From: Gammaproteobacteria bacterium | GTDB taxonomy: Bacteria; Pseudomonadota; Gammaproteobacteria; Steroidobacterales; Steroidobacteraceae | Reading direction: 5' to 3' | Assembly (NCBI GenBank): GCA_004297335.1 | Contig: SCUD01000171.1 | Coordinates: forward strand, 1 to 64,000 | DNA: 64,000 nucleotides | In this document: one piece after another, positions 7,918 to 18,011 of the stretch | Numbering within the stretch: position 1 is the stretch's first letter | Layout of the letters: the number at the start of each line of letters is the position of its first letter | Notes under the pieces: model-generated | What the model saw: only the letters and a program-made list of their open reading frames with translations | Told to the model about the DNA's origin: nothing | Databases searched by the model: none | Translations under genes and position numbers: made by a program

Positions 7918-9300
7918 TCAGGCTTCTGGCGCGGGGGCGCGGCGACGCCGGTTGCGTGGACGCCGGCGACGCGGAGCGCCGGCGGTGCCCGGCTCCGCAG
8001 CCGGGGTTGCGGCAACCCGTCGTTCCTGCTCGTCGCGCGGGAGTTGCTGCAGTTCCGTCCACCAGTCCGCGATCGCCGGGTCCTCGGCGCCCGCAGCGGC
8101 GCGCAGCAACAGGAAATCGTAGGCCGCCCGGAAGCGCGGATGAGCCACGAAGCCGAGCGCCCGCCGCCCCTCGCGGCGGTGAAAGCGCGGCTGCAATGCC
8201 AGCATCTCGCGCATCGGCCCCCAGAAGCGCTTCGGAATGCCGATGCGGCGGTTCTGGGCACCGGCGACCTCGTCCACGGCCTCGGCGATCGCCTGGCCGG
8301 GATGCGCACCGGTCTCGAAGCGCCGCTGCGCCGCCTCCGACACCGGCCCGAAGAGCAGCACCGCGAACAGGAACATCGGCGTCACCGGCCGGTCCTCGGC
8401 GATGCGGCGATCCGTGTTCTCGAGCCCGGCCCGGATCAGCCGCGCGGCCATCCCGTCCGGCTCCCGCGCGAGGTGGGCCGCGGTCACCGGAAACAGGTGC
8501 TCGAGCATGCCGTACTCGAGCAGCAGCTGGAAGGCGCGCTCGCCGAATCCGGCCATGAACAGCTTCTGGAACTCGTCCAGCAGGCGCGCCGGCGGAATGC
8601 TGTCGAGCAGGTTGCCGAGCCGCCCGAACGGCTCGCGGGTCGCGGGGTCGAGCGTGAACCCGAGCTTGGCCTCGAATCGCACCGCGCGCAGCATGCGCAC
8701 CGGATCCTCGCGGTAACGGGTTTCCGGGTCGCCGATCAGCCGCAGCGTGCGCGCGTGGATGTCGGCGAAACCGCCGACGTAGTCCCAGATCGAGAAGTCG
8801 GCGATGTTGTAGTAGAGGGCATTGCAGGTGAAATCGCGCCGCCAGACATCCTGGTCGATCGTGCCGTAGACATTGTCGCGCAACAGTCGCCCGTGCACGT
8901 CGTGCACGCGTGCGCCGCTGGCGGCCGGCTCCTCGACCTCCTCGCCCTCCTCCTCGTCCGGCTCCGCTGGTGCATGCTCGGCGCGAAAGGTCGCGACCTC
9001 GATGATCTGCGGCCCGAAGCGCACGTGCGCGAGCCGGAAGCGCCGGCCGATCAGCCGGCTGTTGCGGAACAGGTGGCGCACATCCTCGGGCAGCGCATCG
9101 GTCGCGACGTCGAAATCCTTCGGCTCGATGCCGATCAGGATGTCGCGCACGCAACCACCGACCAGGAAGGCCTGGTAGCCGGCATCGCGCAGCCGGTACA
9201 GCGTCTTCAGGGCGCCGCCGGGGATCTGCGACCTGGAGATCGGATGCTCGGCGCGGGGAACGATTACCGGGGCGGCGCCCCGGTCATTGGCCTGGTTCAA
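7918..9300 (-). CDS. pcnB: Poly(A) polymerase I
   Basis: Adds poly(A) tails to RNA 3' ends and so promotes RNA decay. The nucleotidyltransferase head has LVGGCVRDIL and the catalytic pair in KDFDVAT, followed by the RNA-binding NRLIGRRFRLAH-like block. The C-terminus is very basic (RRRRPRNRRRRAPAP), typical of PcnB. The probable start is TTG at 9300, preceded by AGGA and giving about 460 aa. An upstream in-frame ATG at 9399 lies inside the opposite-strand tRNA-Glu gene and is unlikely. An acidic insert (EEEGEEVEEPAAS) sits within the palm region. Confidence 0.9.
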   Translation of the reverse strand: MNQANDRGAAPVIVPRAEHPISRSQIPGGALKTLYRLRDAGYQAFLVGGCVRDILIGIEPKDFDVATDALPEDVRHLFRNSRLIGRRFRLAHVRFGPQIIEVATFRAEHAPAEPDEEEGEEVEEPAASGARVHDVHGRLLRDNVYGTIDQDVWRRDFTCNALYYNIADFSIWDYVGGFADIHARTLRLIGDPETRYREDPVRMLRAVRFEAKLGFTLDPATREPFGRLGNLLDSIPPARLLDEFQKLFMAGFGERAFQLLLEYGMLEHLFPVTAAHLAREPDGMAARLIRAGLENTDRRIAEDRPVTPMFLFAVLLFGPVSEAAQRRFETGAHPGQAIAEAVDEVAGAQNRRIGIPKRFWGPMREMLALQPRFHRREGRRALGFVAHPRFRAAYDFLLLRAAAGAEDPAIADWWTELQQLPRDEQERRVAATPAAEPGTAGAPRRRRPRNRRRRAPAPEA

Positions 9301-9316
9301 GAAATTCCTGGTCCGC

Positions 9317-9344
9317 TTGAGGTCGGATGACAGCCCGATATAAT
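9317..9344 (+). promoter_or_regulatory. sigma-70 promoter of tRNA-Glu
   Basis: TTGAGG (-35, 9317-9322), a 16-nt spacer and a consensus TATAAT (-10, 9339-9344) lie 48 nt before the tRNA. It overlaps the 5' side of pcnB on the other strand. There the same bases read TATTAT (9345-9340), so this could be a two-way -10 element. Confidence 0.7.
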
Positions 9345-9391
9345 AGCAGCGTCCGGAATCCGGCCCAGCGCGGATTGCGCATGATCGCCTC

Positions 9392-9467
9392 GCTCCCATC
9401 GTCTAGAGGCCCAGGACACAGCCCTCTCAAGGCTGGTACGAGGGTTCGAATCCCTCTGGGAGCGCCA
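9392..9467 (+). tRNA. tRNA-Glu (anticodon CTC)
   Basis: A 76-nt tRNA with a complete cloverleaf. The 7-bp acceptor stem is GCTCCCA (9392-9398) paired with TGGGAGC (9457-9463), followed by G and an encoded CCA (9465-9467). The anticodon stem is CAGCC/GGCTG with loop CTCTCAA, giving CTC at 9426-9428, which reads GAG. The T-loop GGTTCGAATCC is canonical. The 3' half, from the middle anticodon base on, is repeated at 17969-18011, showing that this gene is an integration target. Confidence 0.97.
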
Positions 9468-9469
9468 TC
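9427..9469 (+). repeat. Left attachment-like direct repeat (3' half of tRNA-Glu)
   Basis: These 43 bp match 17969-18011 with a single mismatch in the T-loop: GGTTCGAA here, GGCTCGAA there. The identity begins at the middle anticodon base and ends two bases after CCA, the usual footprint of tyrosine-recombinase integration at tRNA genes. This copy is intact because it is part of the functional tRNA. Confidence 0.85.
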
Positions 9470-9529
9470 TTTTCAGCGACTTACACGCGACATCAGCCTG
9501 GCAACCGTGACCGGTCGCCTCGCTGCCCG

Positions 9530-10460
9530 CTACTCACGAACGCATTCCTCCGGGCTGCAACTCACACGGCAGGACTGCATGACTTCCGGCTGGACGGTCA
9601 CGTGGCCGATCTGGTGATTCTCCAGAATTGCGCGTCGAAGCGCCGCCAGCTGCGCATCCCAATTGTCCAGCGTTTCCAGCTCGACGTGCGCCGTGAGCAA
9701 TGGCACGCCAGTGGTGATGGACCAGAGGTGCAAGTCGTGCACGCGCCGAACGCCGCCGATCGACACGATTGTGCGCTTGACTGCCTCCGGATCGAGTCCT
9801 TCCGGCGTACCCTCGAGCAACACATGCATCGCAGCTCGCAGCAATGACCAGCCGCGTGGCAGAATCCAAAGCGCGATGAGCATGGCGGCCAACGGGTCGA
9901 CCCAGGTCACCCCCGTGAAGGCGATCAGCGTGGCAGCCGCAAGGACTGCGACGGAACCCAGGAAGTCGGCCCAGACCTCCAGGTAGGCGCTGCGCACATT
10001 GATGCTCGCCTTCTGGCCCGTGTAAAGCAGTCGCATGGCGATCGCATTGATGATCAGCCCCAGCGCGGCCACGAGCAGCATGCCCGTCGCATCGACCGCA
10101 GCTGGCGCGCGCAGACGGCCTACGGCCTCCAGCAGCACATAGACCACCACCACGAAGAGGCCCGCCGCGTTGATGGCGGCCGCCAGGATCTCCGAGCGCC
10201 GATACCCGAAGCTACGACGCTCATCCGCAGGCCGGCGACCGATGCGAATGGCCATCAGTGCGATCCCGAGGCCGGCGACGTCCGTCGCCATGTGACCGGC
10301 ATCCGACAGCAACGCGAGACTTCCTGTAAGGAAGCTCGCGATCACCTCGACCGCCAGAAACGTTCCGGTCAGAGCGAGCGCAATCCAGAGACGTCGCTCG
10401 CTGCTCGGCTCGGCCCCGGCCGGCGCGTGCGGATGTGCGTGCCCACCCGTCATCGCGCGC

Positions 10461-10474
<14 letters not shown>
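9530..10474 (-). CDS. czcD: Cation diffusion facilitator (CzcD-like metal efflux)
   Basis: Inner-membrane Zn/Co/Cd-proton antiporter of the CDF family (314 aa) with about six membrane helices and a C-terminal cytosolic metallochaperone-like domain (IVSIGGVRRVHDLHLWSIT). The N-terminus is His-rich. The first metal ligand pair is normal (H61-x3-D65 in helix II). In helix V the usual HxxxD reads E166-x3-D170 (LEVWAD). The C-terminus has a CRVSCSPEEC cysteine cluster. It is last in the czc operon, and its ATG overlaps the PII-like gene by 14 nt; an alternative ATG at 10453 would remove the overlap. Confidence 0.9.
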
Positions 10475-13936
<3,462 letters not shown>

Positions 13937-14917
13937 TCAGTGGCCATGCTCGGCCGCGCCTTTGCCGAGCTCCGCCTTGAGGATAAAGCTGTTGGCGGCC
14001 GCATAGGTCTCGCCAGGCTCGATGCCCGTTAGAACCTCGGCGATCTCGCCATCGCTGCGACCGACCTGCACGGTTCTGGCCTCGAATCCTTCCGCGTTTT
14101 GTACGAACACGACGGTCCGGTCCTCGATTGTCTGCAGTGCCTCGCTGCGCACCGCAAGCGGTACCGAGGTAGTCGCCAGTGTCAGTTCCGCGGTCACGTA
14201 GAGACCGGGCGGCCACCTGCGGTTCGCGTTGTCGAGCAACACCCGCGCAGTGAGCGTCTGGCTGGTGCTGCTGCCAAATGGCGCCACGTAGACCACGTTG
14301 CCGTCCGCATTCAGGGTGCTATCGGCGCCCCAGACGCGGACCGCCTGCCCGACCCGGACCTCGGCGATATCGCGCGGAAACAGCGCCAGTTCTACCCAGA
14401 CTGTCGACAGGTCGGCGACCGCAAGCAGCGCCTTGTCGCCGGTGTTCTCGCCCGGGTTGGCATTGCGCCCAGTGATCACTCCGCTGAGCGGCGAGGTCAC
14501 CACATAGGTCTGCAGGCTTTCGTTACTCTCGACCGTCGCGAGCGTCTCGCCCTGCCGCACGGTATCGCCAACACGCTTCGTGATGTTACGAATGACTCCC
14601 GGAAATCGTGCCGTCACATCGCGGACGCGCTCAGCGTTTGGGGCGATCACGCCGTAAAGCGTCTGTCGCTCGCGCACGCTGGCTGGCCCCGCGCTGGCGA
14701 TGCCGATCCGTGCGCTCGAGATCTGTTCCGGTGTCAGCTCGACCCGGTTGGCATTGTCTTCGCCCTCGCCTGCTGCGTGACTCTCGTCGGCGTACGCTTC
14801 CGGGGGCCCACCTCGCGGACCGGCGGATGGTTCGCCGCCGCATGCGGAGAGCATGATCACAATCAGTGTCACCAGGATGGGGGCCGTTCGTTTCATGGCA
14901 TCTCGCCTCGAGTTCAT
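13937..14917 (-). CDS. czcB: Periplasmic adaptor of the metal RND pump (lipoprotein)
   Basis: Membrane-fusion protein (326 aa) linking CzcA to CzcC. A lipoprotein signal with lipobox LSAC (about residue 26) anchors it to the inner membrane. A barrel-sandwich/biotinyl-like segment follows (GVIRNITKRVGDTVRQGETLATVES), then a beta-barrel and a C-terminal membrane-proximal domain. The C-terminus ends EHGH. The ATG at 14917 overlaps the czcC stop as ATGA, which supports it over an inner ATG at 14896. Confidence 0.92.
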   Translation of the reverse strand: MNSRRDAMKRTAPILVTLIVIMLSACGGEPSAGPRGGPPEAYADESHAAGEGEDNANRVELTPEQISSARIGIASAGPASVRERQTLYGVIAPNAERVRDVTARFPGVIRNITKRVGDTVRQGETLATVESNESLQTYVVTSPLSGVITGRNANPGENTGDKALLAVADLSTVWVELALFPRDIAEVRVGQAVRVWGADSTLNADGNVVYVAPFGSSTSQTLTARVLLDNANRRWPPGLYVTAELTLATTSVPLAVRSEALQTIEDRTVVFVQNAEGFEARTVQVGRSDGEIAEVLTGIEPGETYAAANSFILKAELGKGAAEHGH

Positions 14918-16227
14918 GGCAGTTCGAGTCCAAGTGTTTCGTTGGTCAGGCGCTCTATCTCGGCGAGCAGGCGGTGGTAGTCCGCCGCCGCGTCGATGAT
15001 CGCGGCGCGCAGGTCGAGCAGTTCCTGTTGCGCGGTCGCAAGTTCGAGATACGAGAAGCGGCCGCGGTCGTAGCCGTATTGAGTCTGCTCCAGGGCCTGC
15101 TGCGCCTCCGCCAGCGCGCCGCTGCGCAGGGTCTCGACGCGAGCGCCCGTCGCGATCAGCTCCTGATACAGGGCGAACACGGTCGCCCGGGCCCGTGTCA
15201 GGGCCGCCTGCCGCTGCGCGTCCGTCTGTGCTCGGAGCATCTCCGCCTCGCGGATTCCACCCTGATTGCGGTCCGACAGCGGCAGCGGCATCGAAAAACC
15301 CACGACGAGCGCCAAGTCCTTCCCCTCTTCAAGGCGCCGCATGCCGAGGCCGAATACGATATTCGGGCGCGCCTGCGCACGAGCCAAGCGCAGCTCGGCA
15401 TCCCGCAGCCGCGCCTCGGACGCAAAGCGCAGGTAGTCAGGGTTTCCTTCCAGCGCCGCAAGCAAGGCTTCCAGCGGTTTGACCGGCCGGAGGGTCAGGA
15501 GATCGCCGCTCGCCTCGGTGAAGCCCGGGTGCTGGCTGCCCCAGAGTGCCGCCAGCACCTGGCGCGCGGCGCGCATCGCGCTTTCAGCCTGCTGCACTTC
15601 TACGCGCGCACGGGTTAGCGCAATGCTGGCGCGGCTGAGCTCGGCTTCCGGCGATCGCGCTGCCTGCACCCGAATCGCGACGGCCTCGAGCGTGCGCTGC
15701 GCGATCGCGCTCGTCATCGCGGCGAGTGCCACACGGTCCTGAGCGGCGACGAGCGCGATGAACCGACGGGTCACTTCGACGAGCACATCCAGTTCCTGCG
15801 CCTGGCGTTCGACTCCCAGCAGATCGCGGTCCATCAAGGCAAGGTCTGAGCGCAGCCGGCGCTTGCCACCCAGTTCGACCACCTGGCTCAGGCTGAGTGT
15901 ACTTTCGAGGCCGTCGATTCCCTGCAGGACGCCGCTGCCAGCAAAGTTCTCGATCTCGACTGATAACTCCGGATTTGGCCGCAGCTGTGCCTGCATGATG
16001 CGCGCTGCAGCGGCCTTGAGCGTGAAGCTGCTGGCCGCGAGGTCCGGATTCCGGGCAAGCGTTGCTGCGACTGCCGCTTCGAGTGTCAGAACTCCCGCCG
16101 GATCGTCACCCTGTGCCGTATTGTGGCGTGGCTCCGCTGCTACGGCGAGGGTCAGGAATGACAACACGGCGATCAAGCCAAGGATGCCGGCACGCCCCGC
16201 GAAGGGGCGCACGGAAAAGACGCGCAT
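14914..16227 (-). CDS. czcC: Outer-membrane factor of the metal RND pump (TolC family)
   Basis: TolC-like outer-membrane channel (437 aa) with an N-terminal signal peptide (GILGLIAVLSFLTLAVAA) and two repeated coiled-coil/outer-membrane-efflux domains. LTLEAAVAATLARNPDL and the later LGMRRLEEGKDLALVVGFSMPLP-type segment are characteristic. Together with czcB and czcA it forms the full trans-envelope pump. A 71-nt gap separates it from the upstream small exported protein gene. Confidence 0.92.
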   Translation of the reverse strand: MRVFSVRPFAGRAGILGLIAVLSFLTLAVAAEPRHNTAQGDDPAGVLTLEAAVAATLARNPDLAASSFTLKAAAARIMQAQLRPNPELSVEIENFAGSGVLQGIDGLESTLSLSQVVELGGKRRLRSDLALMDRDLLGVERQAQELDVLVEVTRRFIALVAAQDRVALAAMTSAIAQRTLEAVAIRVQAARSPEAELSRASIALTRARVEVQQAESAMRAARQVLAALWGSQHPGFTEASGDLLTLRPVKPLEALLAALEGNPDYLRFASEARLRDAELRLARAQARPNIVFGLGMRRLEEGKDLALVVGFSMPLPLSDRNQGGIREAEMLRAQTDAQRQAALTRARATVFALYQELIATGARVETLRSGALAEAQQALEQTQYGYDRGRFSYLELATAQQELLDLRAAIIDAAADYHRLLAEIERLTNETLGLELP

Positions 16228-16298
16228 GAATGCCTCCCAAGGCAGCGGCCGACGCAGTCAGCGCCGGCCAAACGAATCGTCTAGAAACGCAGGGAGGT

Positions 16299-16685
16299 TT
16301 AGACCGGAGGTGCCCGCAGCGGCGGCAGAATCCGATGCTGAACGGCTCGAACGATTCGGGTCGAGGTTCGACGCTGCGGATCGCCGACAGTTGTTACCGG
16401 CCGAACCAACAGCACGCGCACCGACGGCAAAACATTCTGGCCATCCGGCTCAGCACCGAACTTCTTGAACAACGCCTCCGGACCGAGGCTCAGGTCTACA
16501 TCATCATGACCGGAGTCCGCGCTCTCCGGATGAAGGCCGCTGACGTCGGCGATGTGCACACTGGCCAGTGGCTCGGTCCCCGCGCCGTCGAGGCACAGAT
16601 GGAGATGCGCGCCAATGGCCGGTACCGCGAAACTCGCGAGCACCATTAGCGCGATCCACAATCGTAGGGTGCCGGAACGAATCAT
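16299..16685 (-). CDS. Small exported His/Asp-rich protein, CzcI-like
   Basis: A 128-aa protein with a signal peptide (residues 1 to about 25, ending VPAIGA) and a region rich in potential metal ligands (HLHLC, HIAD, SGHDDVDLSL). Comparable small periplasmic proteins, including CzcI types, often precede czcC operons and are thought to bind or sense metals. The basic, proline-ending tail (RILPPLRAPPV) is also seen in such proteins. It is probably the first gene of the czc transcript. The assignment rests on position and composition. Confidence 0.55.
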   Translation of the reverse strand: MIRSGTLRLWIALMVLASFAVPAIGAHLHLCLDGAGTEPLASVHIADVSGLHPESADSGHDDVDLSLGPEALFKKFGAEPDGQNVLPSVRVLLVRPVTTVGDPQRRTSTRIVRAVQHRILPPLRAPPV

Positions 16686-17094
16686 CGGCGAAGAATATCA
16701 CAGAACAGTTACCCGGACCTCAACACGATTGAACTCATCGAACCGTATGTTCACACTCGACCTTGACCGCAACTGACTTCGCCGGCAATGGCGTACCGGT
16801 TGCGAGCAGTGTGAGGATGAGTGGCAGCAACTCCTCGATGCCCCCCTCAATTCTTGGCATGGAGATCAGTCATTTACGTCCTCCGCGCGATCAAACCGGC
16901 GGAGCCTCCCCCGGCGCAGCTCCTTTGTCGCGTGAACGTTCGGGCTGCCGACCTGGTCGAACCGGCGCGCGAGATCGTGCATCGCGAACGTCATGAAACG
17001 AAAGGAAGCCCCTCTTCGATCATGGCTTGGCTGGTGCCGGTCTGCTGAGCCATCGTCCAGCCCGGCATGGGTCCGACCTCGCATTCCCCACGAC
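16686..17094. other. 409-bp gap between toxin and czc genes; no confident gene
   Basis: This is the only gene-free stretch above 300 bp. Its composition is visibly less GC-rich than the flanks. On the minus strand a 41-codon reading frame starts with ATG near 16861 and stops near 16737 (MPRIEGGIEELLPLILTLL at its start). After a one-base shift the sequence continues as FDEFNRVEVRVTVL and a stop, so it may be a decayed gene. A possible czc promoter on the minus strand reads TTGAGG-18 nt-GATATT just before 16685, but it leaves almost no leader and is weak. Confidence 0.4.
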
Positions 17095-17574
17095 TCACGG
17101 CCAGGCGACGTTCAGGAACAGGCGCCTGTCATCATCACGGAAGGCCTCGAAGCCGAAGTGACGATAGAACGACCGGGCCTCGTCATCGATCGCCTCAACG
17201 AACAGGCCGATGCCGCCCACTTCAGCGATCGCCAGGCGCGTGCGGTCGATCGCATCGGCCAACAGCAAGGCGCCGATCCCCTGCTGCATCGATTTCACTG
17301 CAACCGCGAGCTTGCCGAGCAGCAGGCAGGGAAGTCGCTGCGGCAGCTTCCTGGCTGCTGGGAAGTGCTGGGTATCGAGTTGGCAAGGCAACAAAGAGTA
17401 GTAGCCCAGGACGCCGCCGGGGTCTTTTTCGTCGACCACCACCCGCGTCCTGGCATAGTTCTTGTCCTGCTGCTGCAGGGCAAACCGATGCAGCCATTCG
17501 TTCAGCTGCGGCTTGCCGCAGTCGAAGTCCTCGGGCCGGTGCCCTTTACGCAGCAGTTCGATCCGAAGGTCCAC
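17095..17574 (-). CDS. GNAT-family toxin of a TacAT-type system
   Basis: A 159-aa acetyltransferase of the TacT/AtaT class, which inhibits translation by acetylating aminoacyl-tRNAs. The N-terminal signature (GHRPEDFDCGKPQLNEWLHR) is typical of these toxins. The acetyl-CoA loop is QQGIGALLL and the C-terminal catalytic tyrosine region is SFYRHFGFEAF. The start lies inside the upstream antitoxin gene (29-nt overlap). Location at the distal end of the island suggests a stabilisation module. The toxin activity is inferred from the family. Confidence 0.85.
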   Translation of the reverse strand: MDLRIELLRKGHRPEDFDCGKPQLNEWLHRFALQQQDKNYARTRVVVDEKDPGGVLGYYSLLPCQLDTQHFPAARKLPQRLPCLLLGKLAVAVKSMQQGIGALLLADAIDRTRLAIAEVGGIGLFVEAIDDEARSFYRHFGFEAFRDDDRRLFLNVAWP

Positions 17575-17884
17575 GCATCAGCTCCCGGTGCCGGACCAGA
17601 GCAGCCTGCAGCCTGTCATTGGGCGGCCGCGGGCATTCGAGCGCAGTCAGGAGCTGCTGCACGTCCCGCGTCGACAGCTTGATGACGCGCTCATGTTCGA
17701 TCACCTGCTCGGCCTTCTCCAGCGCGGCCTGGACCATGAACTGATTGACCGTGGCGCCGACCAGTTCCGCAGCCGCCGCGAGGCGGCTCTGCAGGGCTTT
17801 GGGCAGCCGCGCGCTCACGCGGCCCCGGGCGGAGTCGTTGGCGACGGCACGAGACCGACGCGCTGGCTTGGCAGTATTCGCCAT
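17546..17884 (-). CDS. DUF1778 / TacA-type antitoxin
   Basis: A 112-aa antitoxin with an N-terminal ribbon-helix-helix (GRVSARLPKALQSRLAAAAELVGATVNQFMVQAAL) and a C-terminal helix that would neutralise the GNAT toxin (REIDRUM-like position RVIKLSTRDVQQLLTAL). Such proteins repress their own operon with the toxin as co-repressor. The ATG at 17884 follows AGGA. A dyad-symmetric site overlapping the -10 lies just upstream. An extended N-terminus is possible but reads as noncoding. Confidence 0.82.
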   Translation of the reverse strand: MANTAKPARRSRAVANDSARGRVSARLPKALQSRLAAAAELVGATVNQFMVQAALEKAEQVIEHERVIKLSTRDVQQLLTALECPRPPNDRLQAALVRHRELMRGPSDRTAA

Positions 17885-17910
17885 GATCCTGTTCCTCATC
17901 CTCCGCAACG

Positions 17911-17946
17911 TGGCGCCATTTTGGCACCAGAATCTGACGAACGCAA
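17911..17946 (-). promoter_or_regulatory. Predicted promoter and operator of the toxin-antitoxin pair
   Basis: On the minus strand TTGCGT (-35, 17946-17941), 17 nt and CAAAAT (-10, 17923-17918) precede the antitoxin. The dyad TGGTGCCA-AAA-TGGCGCCA (17929-17911, one mismatch) covers the -10, as expected for RHH antitoxin autorepression. Confidence 0.5.
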
Positions 17947-17964
17947 AAAAGGCCCCCATGGCCT
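17945..17964 (-). terminator. Intrinsic terminator of asnB
   Basis: Reading leftward, AGGCC-ATGGG-GGCCT forms a 5-bp GC-rich hairpin followed by six T, ending a few bases past the asnB stop (17969-17971). The T-run overlaps the -35 of the toxin-antitoxin promoter. The stem is short, so efficiency is uncertain. Confidence 0.5.
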
Positions 17965-17968
17965 CCAA

Positions 17969-18011
17969 TCAAGGCTGGTACGAGGGCTCGAATCCCTCTG
18001 GGAGCGCCATC
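17969..18011 (+). repeat. Right attachment-like direct repeat (tRNA-Glu 3' fragment)
   Basis: This is the second copy of the 43-bp repeat, without any 5' tRNA half, so it is not a gene. The single T-to-C change falls in the T-loop and fits drift after loss of function. It marks the chromosomal side of the island and also encodes, antisense, the last 13 residues and stop of the asnB reading frame. Confidence 0.85.

Noticed and set aside
9301-9399. An upstream ATG start for pcnB at 9399
   Set aside because: It would lie within the tRNA-Glu gene and add 33 residues unlike the family N-terminus.
16866-17084. A 72-codon minus-strand frame as a transposase remnant
   Set aside because: No recognisable motif and no inverted repeats or target duplication around it.
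17969-18011. A second tRNA-Glu gene
   Set aside because: Only the 3' half is present; there is no acceptor 5' strand, D-arm or promoter, and the T-loop is mutated.
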